NCBI GenBank assembly: GCA_903917345.1
Contig: CAIXAE010000036.1
Coordinates: forward strand, 1 to 43,603
Direction: 5' to 3'
DNA from: an uncultured Methylococcaceae bacterium
Lineage (GTDB): Bacteria > Pseudomonadota > Gammaproteobacteria > Methylococcales > Methylomonadaceae
DNA: 43,603 nt
Of this stretch, positions 18,151 through 27,384 are shown piece after piece (position 1 is the first letter of the stretch; every line of letters starts with the position of its first letter). The notes under the pieces were generated by a model. That model searched no databases. It had not been told where the DNA came from and saw only the letters and a list, made by a program, of their open reading frames with translations. Made by a program: the position numbers and the translations under genes.

Positions 18151-18384
18151 ATGTCTATAAAAATACGTTATTTTGCTAGTTTAAAAGACTATATAGGCCA
18201 CTCAGAAGACGAAATTATTTATGAAAAGGCATTAACAGTCAGCGAAGTCTGGCAACAAGCCACTCAAAATAAAATAAAACCGCAAAACACGTTAGTCGCA
18301 GTCAACATGGATTACGTGAGCTGGGATGAACTCGTTAATGACAGTGATGAAGTGGCCTTTTTTCCTCCCGTCACCGGAGGCTAA
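18151..18384 (+). CDS. moaD: Molybdopterin synthase sulfur-carrier subunit MoaD
   Basis: A 77-residue ubiquitin-like protein. Its C-terminal Gly-Gly (FFPPVTGG) is adenylated and thiocarboxylated to carry sulfur. The N-terminal strand IKIRYFASLKD and the AVNMDYVSWDELVNDSDEVAFFPPV segment are typical. The stop is followed after 2 bases by moaE, so the two synthase subunits are translated as a pair. Confidence 0.95.
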   Translation: MSIKIRYFASLKDYIGHSEDEIIYEKALTVSEVWQQATQNKIKPQNTLVAVNMDYVSWDELVNDSDEVAFFPPVTGG

Positions 18385-18386
18385 TT

Positions 18387-18848
18387 GTGACAGTCATCAT
18401 TAAAGACACCCCCATTAATCCTTACCAAGACCTGCAAGAATATGAAGAAACTAAGCTCACCAAGAACAACGCCATAGGTGCAAGTAACATCTTTATCGGC
18501 ACAATGAGAGACTTTAACGAAGGTGATCACGTTAAATTAATGAGCTTAGAACATTACCCCGGCATGACCGAAAAACAACTCAATAAAATCATTGCTGCAG
18601 CTAATCAACAATGGGCTCTGATTGATATCTTAATTATCCATCGGGTCGGGGATATTTTACCGAATGAACCCATCGTTCTAGTAAGTGCATGGTCATCTCA
18701 CCGTGGCGATGCTTTTGACGCCTGTCGATTTATCATGGAAAACTTAAAGTCAAAAGCTCCTTTCTGGAAAAAAGAACGCTTAATAAATGAGCAAGAGAGA
18801 TGGGTTATTAGCAACACTAAAGGTTACCTTACTACTAAAAATTATTAA
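18387..18848 (+). CDS. moaE: Molybdopterin synthase catalytic subunit MoaE
   Basis: A 153-residue large subunit that transfers MoaD thiocarboxylate sulfur to cyclic pyranopterin monophosphate. Recognisable segments are AIGASNIFIGTMRDFNEGD, LSLEHYPGMTEKQL, IIHRVGDILPNEPIVLVSAWSSHRGDAFDACRFIMENLKSKAPFWKKE. The Lys residues of KAPFWKKE form the active-site tail. A GTG appears at the start (TTGTGACAG), giving a start 2 bases after moaD. The gene ends 19 bases before the HAD gene. Confidence 0.96.
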   Translation: MTVIIKDTPINPYQDLQEYEETKLTKNNAIGASNIFIGTMRDFNEGDHVKLMSLEHYPGMTEKQLNKIIAAANQQWALIDILIIHRVGDILPNEPIVLVSAWSSHRGDAFDACRFIMENLKSKAPFWKKERLINEQERWVISNTKGYLTTKNY

Positions 18849-18867
18849 ATTGCTGAGCACAATCACT

Positions 18868-19704
18868 ATGCAATCGTTCACTAATATTCGTGGCCTCATC
18901 ATAGATATGGATGGGGTTTTATGGCACGGCACAGAGGCTATTCCTGGCTTAATTGAATTCTTTGATACGCTAAATGACCTCAATATTCGCTTCATACTAG
19001 CCACCAACAACGCCAGTTTAACGCCCGCACAATATGTCACAAAACTGGCAAAAATGGGTGTGAGCATTACCGAAGACAAAATCTTAACCTCAGGTTTAGC
19101 TACGGCCCTGTTCTTAAGCCAAGAGTTTAATCCTAAAACCACGTCAGTATTCGTGATCGGAGTTGATGGCGCTACCCAGCCACTCCTAGAGTTGGGCTTC
19201 ACTTTAACTGGATTATACGAAGTAAAAAATGCAGCGAACCCTAACAAAGGAGCTGACATCGTAGTTTGCGGTAAAGATGAAACATTAAGCTGGGATAAAT
19301 TAGCTACCGCTACGCTTAATATTCGGGCCGGAGCCCGTTTTATTGGCACCAACGGCGACACCACCTTACCTACTGAACACGGTGTGACCCATGGTAATGG
19401 CGCTATTTTAGCGGGTTTGGAACTTGCTACTGGCATTAAGCCCACTATCATAGGAAAACCCGAACCCATCATGTACCAACAGGCGATGGCATTATTAGAG
19501 ACTAAACCTGAGGAAACAGTGGCTATTGGAGATCGTTTGGAAACCGACATCTTGGGAGCAGTAAGAACAAATATTAACAGCATTATGGTGTTAACAGGCA
19601 TATCCAGTGCAGAAGACCTTGAAACAAGTGATTACAAACCCACTTGGGTAATGCAAGATATTATTGAAATTACTGAAACACTCAAACAACAGCGCCTAAA
19701 ATAA
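18868..19704 (+). CDS. HAD-IIA (NagD-like) sugar or triose phosphatase
   Basis: A 278-residue phosphatase of subfamily IIA, relatives of NagD and phosphoglycolate/glycerol-phosphate phosphatases. Motif I is IDMDGVLWHG, motif II FILATNNAS and motif III the Lys of IIGKPEPIMY. Motif IV is AIGDRLETDILGA. The C2-type cap lies between them. I chose ATG 18868 because it gives the family N-terminus; a longer frame back to 18787 runs into moaE. dhaK follows 18 bases later, so a role on a triose or glycerol phosphate is possible. The substrate is not readable from sequence. Confidence 0.85.
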   Translation: MQSFTNIRGLIIDMDGVLWHGTEAIPGLIEFFDTLNDLNIRFILATNNASLTPAQYVTKLAKMGVSITEDKILTSGLATALFLSQEFNPKTTSVFVIGVDGATQPLLELGFTLTGLYEVKNAANPNKGADIVVCGKDETLSWDKLATATLNIRAGARFIGTNGDTTLPTEHGVTHGNGAILAGLELATGIKPTIIGKPEPIMYQQAMALLETKPEETVAIGDRLETDILGAVRTNINSIMVLTGISSAEDLETSDYKPTWVMQDIIEITETLKQQRLK

Positions 19705-19722
19705 CAATAAGAGCCGTAAGCT

Positions 19723-20712
19723 ATGAAAAAGTTTTTAAATACTACTGAAAGTCTATTGAATGAAAGCTTACAAGGGTTTGCAAGAGCCCATGCAGATATC
19801 ATTTCTTTAAACACCCAACCGAACTTCATTAAACGCCTTACTCCAACTAAAGCCGGAAAGGTCGCCATCATCTCGGGTGGTGGCACTGGTCACGAACCCT
19901 TACATAGTGGGTTTGTCGGCTTTGGTATGCTTGATGCGGCTTGTCCAGGTCAAATCTTTACCTCCCCTACCCCAGACCAAATGATGGCCGCCTCTGACGC
20001 TGTTGAAAGTGGTAGCGGAATATTATTTATAATTAAAAACTACGCAGGCGATGTGATGAATTTTGAGATGGCCTCTGAGTTTCTATCCTGTCCTAATGCC
20101 AGCGTTTTAGTCTGTGATGATGTGTCTTTACCCAAAGATCATAGCGCTGGACGCAGAGGTGTCGCGGGCACCTTAATCGTCGAAAAAATAGTCGGTGCAG
20201 CAGCAGAAGCCGGCGCAGACTTAGCCGTTTGTAAAGCATTGGGTGAACGCGTTATTAATCAGACGGCCTCCATGGGAGTGGCTTTAAATAGCTGTACAGT
20301 ACCTGCGCTAGGCAAACCGACTTTTGACCTTAAAGACACAGAAATGGAAATGGGCGTAGGAATTCATGGTGAACGGGGTCATCAAACCTTGCCCTTAGCT
20401 AGCGCCACAGAAATCGTTGCCCAACTAGCTCAGTTTATTGATGACGAACTTAAACCCCAAAAAAATCAGTCCGTTTTATTGCATGTAAATGGACTAGGTT
20501 CCACACCCTTAATGGAACTTTATTTGATTTATGACTTGGCAGCACAATACTGGGAAAGCCGTGGCGTAAAAATAGTGCGCTCCCTAGTAGGTAACTATAC
20601 GACTTCTCTGGATATGGCTGGCTGTTCTATTACCTTAACGCTAATGGACGATGAACTTATAAAACTTTGGGATGCCCCAGTTCATACCGCTTCTTTACGC
20701 TGGGGTTGCTAA
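19723..20712 (+). CDS. dhaK: Dihydroxyacetone kinase subunit DhaK
   Basis: A 329-residue substrate-binding subunit that covalently holds dihydroxyacetone through a histidine and passes it for phosphorylation. GGGTGHEPLHSGFVG forms the phosphate-loop region. NYAGDVMNFEMA and DDVSLPKDHSAGRRGVAGT are conserved. The hemiaminal His is H215 in GVGIHGERG. The gene is complete. Unlike the usual dhaK-dhaL order on one strand, the partner dhaL converges on it and their ends overlap by 18 bases. No dhaM phosphotransfer subunit is in the window. Confidence 0.95.
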   Translation: MKKFLNTTESLLNESLQGFARAHADIISLNTQPNFIKRLTPTKAGKVAIISGGGTGHEPLHSGFVGFGMLDAACPGQIFTSPTPDQMMAASDAVESGSGILFIIKNYAGDVMNFEMASEFLSCPNASVLVCDDVSLPKDHSAGRRGVAGTLIVEKIVGAAAEAGADLAVCKALGERVINQTASMGVALNSCTVPALGKPTFDLKDTEMEMGVGIHGERGHQTLPLASATEIVAQLAQFIDDELKPQKNQSVLLHVNGLGSTPLMELYLIYDLAAQYWESRGVKIVRSLVGNYTTSLDMAGCSITLTLMDDELIKLWDAPVHTASLRWGC

Positions 20713-21339
20713 ACTTTTACTTAAAACATCAGCAATAGTACAAATCATTAATTGTGCTGTTTTGGCACCAGCATCAATATGCCCTAATGAACGTGCTTCT
20801 AGAAATGAAGCACGTCCTTTAGTCGCGAGCATAGTTCGAGTTGACTCCATGCCTTTAATAGCCACATCAGAAACCTCTGTTAACACAACATTAAACACAG
20901 GCTTTGTAGGCGCTACAGACAACAAATAATTTGCAACAGGGATATAAACATCCAATAAAGTTTTTTCACCTGCCTCAGATTTACCGCGTTTTTTTACCGC
21001 TTCAATAGCTTCAGCAAAAGCTGTTGCGAAACTAGGCAAGCTTATCGCCTTCTCAGTACTGGCTTTACTTAAGGCCATAAATAAAGTGGCATATAAAGAA
21101 CCCGAAGCGCCACCCACGGATGACATTAAAGTCATACCAATTTTCTGCCACGCTTTAGGCCAATCTAACAAACTCAATTCATCCTGTTGCAACACTAACG
21201 CTTGTAAGCCCCGCTGCAAATTGGTGACATGATCACCATCACCAATAACTTGATCTAACTGGGTCACTTCTTCAGCATTATTTTCCATCACAACAACGAT
21301 AGCCGTAATAATTTGCGGTAATAAATGAGGTGTAATCAT
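20695..21339 (-). CDS. dhaL: Dihydroxyacetone kinase ADP-binding subunit DhaL
   Basis: A 214-residue nucleotide-binding subunit with the two-Mg site IGDGDHVTNLQRG and the glycine-rich SSVGGASGSLYATLF. GKSEAGEKTLLDVYIPV and the late ATKGRASFLEARSLGHIDAGA motif are also present. In the PTS-type enzyme, DhaL keeps bound ADP that is rephosphorylated by DhaM. The usual DGDHG is DGDHV here. It overlaps the VOC gene upstream by 4 bases and dhaK at its 3' end by 18 bases. The phosphoryl donor is unclear without dhaM. Confidence 0.9.
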   Translation of the reverse strand: MITPHLLPQIITAIVVVMENNAEEVTQLDQVIGDGDHVTNLQRGLQALVLQQDELSLLDWPKAWQKIGMTLMSSVGGASGSLYATLFMALSKASTEKAISLPSFATAFAEAIEAVKKRGKSEAGEKTLLDVYIPVANYLLSVAPTKPVFNVVLTEVSDVAIKGMESTRTMLATKGRASFLEARSLGHIDAGAKTAQLMICTIADVLSKSLATPA

Positions 21340-21716
21340 ATTAAAGGTTGCTCAATAATCTCAACGGTATTAGCATCGTAATCACGACAGAATAACGCTC
21401 TTCTGCCAGAGATACTCATCGTATAAAAAACCCCACCTTTCTCTAAGGCCTCTTGAATCGGCGCTAAAGCCAGCGCATTTAAAGCAATATGACGATCACG
21501 CCCCCCATGAACGGGCCTACCTTCTTTTGGATCCGGATTATCTAGTTCTAATAAATGAATTTGCTGTGTACCCAACTGCAACCATGCACCTGGAAAGCCT
21601 AAGTCGGGGCGCTCTATTTGTTTAAGCCCCAAAATATCTCGATAAAAGCCAAGAGATTTTTCTGTATCCGCCACAATAAAGCTGGCGTGATTTAAAGATA
21701 ATATGTTTATTGTCAT
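21336..21716 (-). CDS. VOC-superfamily (glyoxalase-like) protein
   Basis: A 126-residue protein built of two beta-alpha-beta-beta-beta modules. The likely metal ligands are the His of LNHASFIV (residue 9), the His of RDRHIALN and the Glu of NTVEIIEQ. Hallmark segments include FYRDILGLKQIERPDLGFPGAWLQLG and FCRDYDANTVEI. The stop overlaps the dhaL start (4 bases), so the two are translationally coupled. A role in handling a reactive triose product such as methylglyoxal would fit the context but is only inference; the residue set is not that of classical GloA. Confidence 0.8.
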   Translation of the reverse strand: MTINILSLNHASFIVADTEKSLGFYRDILGLKQIERPDLGFPGAWLQLGTQQIHLLELDNPDPKEGRPVHGGRDRHIALNALALAPIQEALEKGGVFYTMSISGRRALFCRDYDANTVEIIEQPLI

Positions 21717-21788
21717 TTAGTTACTCAATACCTCACAGTTCATTCAATAATTTACTATCGCAACACCTTAAAATAAAAGTCACTTGCA

Positions 21789-21797
21789 TTATCCACA
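21789..21797 (+). promoter_or_regulatory. Single consensus DnaA box
   Basis: TTATCCACA matches the DnaA-box consensus exactly, in the 232-base gap between the VOC gene and coaD. It is isolated, so replication-origin function is unlikely. It may be chance or a DnaA-responsive site. Confidence 0.3.
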
Positions 21798-21906
21798 ATC
21801 GATTGAATTAATACTAGGACTTATCCCATTAATGGCTCGCAAATTATTGAGTTATGATCAAATATTATTTTTATAATATCCCATTATAAGCACCCCCAAA
21901 CTCTGA

Positions 21907-22684
<778 letters not shown>

Positions 22685-22706
22685 CGACTTAGATCGATTC
22701 TAAAGT

Positions 22707-23393
22707 TTAATCTACAACAGACGAATGAGTTGAATATCGATCATTCAACTCACATAATCGTTCTGGCGTGCCAATATCCATCCAGAAGCCGCGGAATAAC
22801 TGCCCCGTCACTTGTCCATCATCAATTGCCTGACGTAGTAACTGCCCCAACTTACAATGCCCGACCTCAATCTCACTAAAAAACTGGGGATCATAAACAC
22901 CAATGCCGCAAAAAGTAAAAAGCTCGGCATCCGATTTATTAACGAGCTGAGCATTATCTAATAAGCCAAAGTCACCTTGAGTATGATGGACTGGATTTTG
23001 AACCAGCACTAAATGTGCTAGTTTTTTGGGCTGATTTTTTAACTGCTCAAAAGGAAAGTCAGTGGCGATATCACCATTAACGACCATAAAAGGCTGCTCG
23101 CCTAACAAAGGCAATGCGTTAATAATGCCTCCAGCCGTTTCCAAACCTCTATCCCCTTCAGGAGAATATTGAATGTTAGCGCCATAACGCTCACCGTCAC
23201 CCAAATAATCTTCTATTTGTTGGCCTAAATAAGCATGATTAATAACAAGATCTTTAAATCCTGAAGCGACTAATCCGTCAATCGTATATTCAATAATAGT
23301 TTTATCCGCGACCGGCAACAAAGGTTTCGGTTTAAAATCAGTTAAAGGCCGCATTCTTTCGCCTTTACCCGCCGCCAAAATCATCACTTTCAT
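22707..23393 (-). CDS. murU: MurNAc-1-phosphate uridylyltransferase MurU
   Basis: A 228-residue sugar-1-phosphate nucleotidyltransferase. In the anabolic recycling pathway it makes UDP-MurNAc from MurNAc-1-phosphate, bypassing de novo synthesis. The nucleotide loop MILAAGKGERMRPLT, PKPLLPVADK, VVNGDIATDFPF and GFWMDIGTPERL are the family motifs. I chose ATG 23393 because it starts the first strand and overlaps the amgK stop as ATGA. An in-frame extension to 23450 lies within amgK. The amgK-murU pair is convergent with the ferredoxin gene and divergent from lptD, as in Pseudomonas. Confidence 0.92.
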   Translation of the reverse strand: MKVMILAAGKGERMRPLTDFKPKPLLPVADKTIIEYTIDGLVASGFKDLVINHAYLGQQIEDYLGDGERYGANIQYSPEGDRGLETAGGIINALPLLGEQPFMVVNGDIATDFPFEQLKNQPKKLAHLVLVQNPVHHTQGDFGLLDNAQLVNKSDAELFTFCGIGVYDPQFFSEIEVGHCKLGQLLRQAIDDGQVTGQLFRGFWMDIGTPERLCELNDRYSTHSSVVD

Positions 23394-24391
23394 AATAATA
23401 AATAACCTTCGAATTTGGGAAGCACTTGATACTCTAAATAGGCGCCCCACTCTGCAAGCTCTGGATACTTACTACACACGTTAATAATATAATTTAGAGT
23501 ACGTGGAATATCCTGGAGATAATTGGACTTACCGTCTCTTAGATGTAATCTAGCAAAAATCCCCACCGCTTTAAGATGTCGTTGCATCCCCATCAAATCA
23601 AACCAGCGTTTAAATTGGACCAAGGAACAACTGATTAACGCTGCCTTCAACAACTTATCATAATAATCATTCATCCATTGCTCTACTTCAGACTCCGGCC
23701 ATGCCACATAGCAATCCCTTAATAAGGAAACTAAATCATACGTAATAGGCCCCACTACAGCATCTTGAAAATCAATAATGCCCTGCGTATCCTCATTAAG
23801 GACCATCAAGTTTCTCGAATGATAATCACGATGAACACAGACTGTTGGTTGCTCCAACGCAGAAGAGATTAATGAATCCTTAACTCTATCCCATAAACAA
23901 TGGGGCGCTTCCATATCAAGCAATTCACGTAAAAACCACTCCTCGAAAATTGATAATTCTCTTTGTAAAAGGGCTTCATCATAATGCGGTAAAGCACACT
24001 CTGTAACAAGCACTGAAGTTTGCAAGTTTAAAAGTGCATCACATGCAGACTGATACAAAGCACCCGCCGTTTCGTTATTTATTTGATCTAAAAGACACAC
24101 TGAGCCAAAATCTTCAAGCAACAAAAAACCATCTTCCAAATTTTGCTGATAAATCATAGGTACATTTACGTCGGCTTGTGCCAAAATGCCTGCCACCCTA
24201 ATGAAAGGTTCAATATTTTCCTTATCCGGCGGAGCGTCCATAACGATGTAATTATTTTTATCCGATATCACTCTAAAATAACGCCGAAAACTTGCATCGC
24301 TAGAAGCCGTTTCGCAAGAACTTATCTCCATTAATAAGTCATTTTCAAGCCAATCAGCCATCGCGATTGTTCTTAAGTCTCCATTTATCAT
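23390..24391 (-). CDS. amgK: MurNAc/GlcNAc anomeric kinase AmgK
   Basis: A 333-residue aminoglycoside-phosphotransferase-fold kinase that phosphorylates the anomeric hydroxyl of MurNAc. The catalytic loop VHRDYHSRNLMV and the metal motif GIIDFQDAVVGPITYDLVSLLRD are clear, as is the N-terminal SDASFRRYFRV strand region. The start is uncertain: ATG 24391 matches the longer Pseudomonas-type N-terminus, while ATG 24361 would give MADWLEND. Neither has a good ribosome site. It overlaps murU by 4 bases. With mupP and murU it forms most of the MurNAc recycling branch that can make cells less dependent on de novo UDP-MurNAc. Confidence 0.9.
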   Translation of the reverse strand: MINGDLRTIAMADWLENDLLMEISSCETASSDASFRRYFRVISDKNNYIVMDAPPDKENIEPFIRVAGILAQADVNVPMIYQQNLEDGFLLLEDFGSVCLLDQINNETAGALYQSACDALLNLQTSVLVTECALPHYDEALLQRELSIFEEWFLRELLDMEAPHCLWDRVKDSLISSALEQPTVCVHRDYHSRNLMVLNEDTQGIIDFQDAVVGPITYDLVSLLRDCYVAWPESEVEQWMNDYYDKLLKAALISCSLVQFKRWFDLMGMQRHLKAVGIFARLHLRDGKSNYLQDIPRTLNYIINVCSKYPELAEWGAYLEYQVLPKFEGYLLL

Positions 24392-24498
24392 AATGTTTAG
24401 GTAGATTATTTAAATTGCTAAGATAAATTAAGGTAAAATAGTATCTAAGCATTTTATTCGATTTAAGATCCATTACGCTACTAAACTTCATATCTGCC

Positions 24499-27384
24499 AT
24501 GCTTCGCCGTTTATTTATAGCTTTTCTACCCTCACTCGCTGCAACGACTAGCTTTGCAAATGACGCCTCATGGAATTGCGAGCAAAATAAAGAATCTAAA
24601 GAATGGGTCTGTGTAGGTGATAAATCACCCAAAACCCCAAACAAAGAGCCCATCGTAAAAAACAGTGCTCCTCAAGCAACAGTTGCGACGCCTATTGAAA
24701 TAACACCGCCTGTAGAAACAAAACAGATTCAAGAACCGCTCCCCAAAAAATTAATTACAGCTGAGCCGAATAAAATCAAACCCATTGAAGACGTACCCAC
24801 CCATACAACAGCGAACACTAAACAAACTCAAAACCTATCAAAACCTGTCCTCGCAGAAAAGAAAACGAGCAATACACCATTACCCTCCCCCGTTAGAATA
24901 AAACACAGTTCCGATAACGCTAAAAAACAATGGAATTGTGGTAGTAAGAAGGGCTCATCAGAATGGAATTGTCAGCCAATAGAAGGTGACGGCAATCAAG
25001 ATAATGAAATTATAACGAGCAACAATACGGCCGAAATCGCTCAAAATGACACCTCAAATTGGGGCATTCTCTCGCCTGCATTTAATGCGGATCAAGAACA
25101 AATCTTTAACAATTTGACATCCAAGTTAGCATACGACCCATGGGAAAAGTGTGTGGATGGTAAACTTGAAAAACCCAAATTTACGCCAGCAACTCAGCAA
25201 CGTGAGTCATCACCTACGGATATTAAGTCAAATTTTGCTGAAGTCTTCGAAAAACAAGTAGGTAACTATTCAGGTAATGTTGTCATGTCTAGAGGCGATC
25301 AAAAATCTACCTCAGCAAAGGCGAACTATAACAGCGCATCTCAAGTACTTGACCTACATGAGGATGTTTATTACCGAGAAGACGAGCTTGCTTTACACAG
25401 TGACACCGCGATGCTTAATTTTTCTAATAACCAAGCAAAAATTAGAGACGCCCAATTTATTGACGCCGCCACTCCACTAAGAGGGCGAGCAAAACTTATT
25501 CATAGAAAAAGTGAAACCTTATCAGACTATAAAGAAGGGGTTTATACGAGCTGTAAACCAGGCAATCAAGACTGGGTTATTCACTCAGAAAACTTAACCA
25601 TAGATAAAATAGAAAATAAAGGCACAGCAAAAAATGCCTGGATGGAGTTCAAAGGGAACCCTGTTTTTTATACCCCTTACATGTCCTTTCCACTCGAACA
25701 AAAACGCGCTTCGGGCTTTTTAATGCCTAATTTTGGCAGTAACAAATACAGTGGATTTCGTATAGCCGCACCTTATTATTGGAATATTGCGCCTAACTAC
25801 GATGCAACAATTACACCAAGGGAACTCTTACACAGAGGCCCATTACTCGCCGGTAGTTTTCGTTATCTGACTGAACAATCAAACGGTAAAATTGGCTTAG
25901 AGTATATGCCTTCAGATGCTTTACTCAATAATCAATCAAGATATCTAGCAGGGCTTAAAAACACTTCAACGCTTACGCCTAATATTCGATCTAACATCGA
26001 CTTAAATTATGTTTCAGATCCAACTTATTTTGCACAATTGGGTAACGCTTTATCATTTTCAAACTATAACTATTTAAAAAGCTCTGCAGACATCGGTTAT
26101 GTGAGAGAAGGCGTCAATTTTAATACCTCATTCGTCAGTTATGAATCTATTAACACCACATTGACTAATGCGGCGTTACCCTATCGTGTATTACCGCGCG
26201 TAAATTTAAATTTAGACCATAGCTTTAAGTCTATGCCTTTAAGAACCAGCATGGAAAACGAGTACGCTCTATTTGAACATAGTACACTCGTGGGTGGACA
26301 ACGTTTTAATACAAAACCGTCTTTTAGTATTCCATTAGAAACGGTTAACTCATATTCCTACTTAACACCCAAAGTATCACTACAACAAACCAACTATGAC
26401 CTGACCAGTCACCTTCCTGTTGGAATGAACAGCACATACTCACGAACGGTTCCTATTTTCTCTACCAACTCAGGATTAAGTTTTGAGAAGAATGTATCCA
26501 TGGGCGACTCGAGTTACTTACATACCTTAGAACCCAAATTATTCTATTTGTATGTACCCTATGTCAATCAAGACCCTTTGCCTGTATTTGATACCGCACT
26601 CTATGATTTCCAGTTTAGTTCCTTATTTAGAGAAAACAACTTTAGTGGAAATGACCGCATCCAAAATGCGAATCAAATTTCCACCGCTATTACCTCACGA
26701 TTGATTGATGATAATTCCGGATTGGAAAAATTAAAATTAGATGTCGGACAAATCACTTACTTTGAAAGCCGAAAAGTCGCAGGAGCAACTCTATTAGCAA
26801 ATGGCACATACGCCACTCTAGGGCAAGACACCTCGCACCATTCAAACTTAGTCACTGAATTATCCAGCCAGTTTACTCGACAATTATCGGGTAGTTCAGG
26901 CATGCAATGGAGCCCACAATATAACCAGGTGCAAAGAATTAATGCGGCCATTCATTATAGATCCCCAGCCAATGAAATCATAAATGTTGGCTATATCTAT
27001 AGAAAAAACCCTCTTTATCCAAATCAAATGAACGACATTACCCAAACGGACAACTCATTCCGTTATCCCCTTTATGATAATTGGACCGTACTAGGACGTT
27101 GGCAATACTCGCTCTTATATCATGAAACACAAGATGCCTTGTTTGGCCTTGAAAAGGAAAACTGTTGCTGGAAAGCGCGTATTGCCTTTAGACATTACAC
27201 AAATAACATTTCAAGCTCTGGGTTACTTTATGGACCAAACCCTAACACAGTTAACTCAACGGCCGGTACCGGACTGAATGGCGTCTTTTTTGAATTTGAA
27301 CTAAAAGGATTAGGTGCTTTGGGTGACGATATGGACACTTTCTTACAAAAAGAAATTTATGGATTTCAAGGATCACAAAAATAA
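24499..27384 (+). CDS. lptD: LPS-assembly outer-membrane protein LptD
   Basis: A 961-residue outer-membrane barrel that inserts LPS into the outer leaflet with LptE. A signal peptide (about 1-20, ending SFA) is followed by WNC-WVC (Cys 27 and 38). A long Pro/Thr/Lys-rich linker precedes a second WNC-WNC element (about 146-160). The OstA-type periplasmic domain covers about 240-420, and a C-terminal barrel follows. The paired Cys (ENCCW, near residue 888) matches the CC of E. coli LptD that forms disulfides with N-terminal Cys. The protein is longer than E. coli LptD (784) mainly because of the N-terminal linker. surA overlaps its stop by 1 base. Confidence 0.97.
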   Translation: MLRRLFIAFLPSLAATTSFANDASWNCEQNKESKEWVCVGDKSPKTPNKEPIVKNSAPQATVATPIEITPPVETKQIQEPLPKKLITAEPNKIKPIEDVPTHTTANTKQTQNLSKPVLAEKKTSNTPLPSPVRIKHSSDNAKKQWNCGSKKGSSEWNCQPIEGDGNQDNEIITSNNTAEIAQNDTSNWGILSPAFNADQEQIFNNLTSKLAYDPWEKCVDGKLEKPKFTPATQQRESSPTDIKSNFAEVFEKQVGNYSGNVVMSRGDQKSTSAKANYNSASQVLDLHEDVYYREDELALHSDTAMLNFSNNQAKIRDAQFIDAATPLRGRAKLIHRKSETLSDYKEGVYTSCKPGNQDWVIHSENLTIDKIENKGTAKNAWMEFKGNPVFYTPYMSFPLEQKRASGFLMPNFGSNKYSGFRIAAPYYWNIAPNYDATITPRELLHRGPLLAGSFRYLTEQSNGKIGLEYMPSDALLNNQSRYLAGLKNTSTLTPNIRSNIDLNYVSDPTYFAQLGNALSFSNYNYLKSSADIGYVREGVNFNTSFVSYESINTTLTNAALPYRVLPRVNLNLDHSFKSMPLRTSMENEYALFEHSTLVGGQRFNTKPSFSIPLETVNSYSYLTPKVSLQQTNYDLTSHLPVGMNSTYSRTVPIFSTNSGLSFEKNVSMGDSSYLHTLEPKLFYLYVPYVNQDPLPVFDTALYDFQFSSLFRENNFSGNDRIQNANQISTAITSRLIDDNSGLEKLKLDVGQITYFESRKVAGATLLANGTYATLGQDTSHHSNLVTELSSQFTRQLSGSSGMQWSPQYNQVQRINAAIHYRSPANEIINVGYIYRKNPLYPNQMNDITQTDNSFRYPLYDNWTVLGRWQYSLLYHETQDALFGLEKENCCWKARIAFRHYTNNISSSGLLYGPNPNTVNSTAGTGLNGVFFEFELKGLGALGDDMDTFLQKEIYGFQGSQK

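Noticed and set aside
18780-19601. 273-codon open frame on the minus strand
   Set aside because: It lies antisense to the HAD-IIA phosphatase gene, whose four catalytic motifs are clear on the plus strand. The minus translation shows no domain and is a codon-bias shadow.
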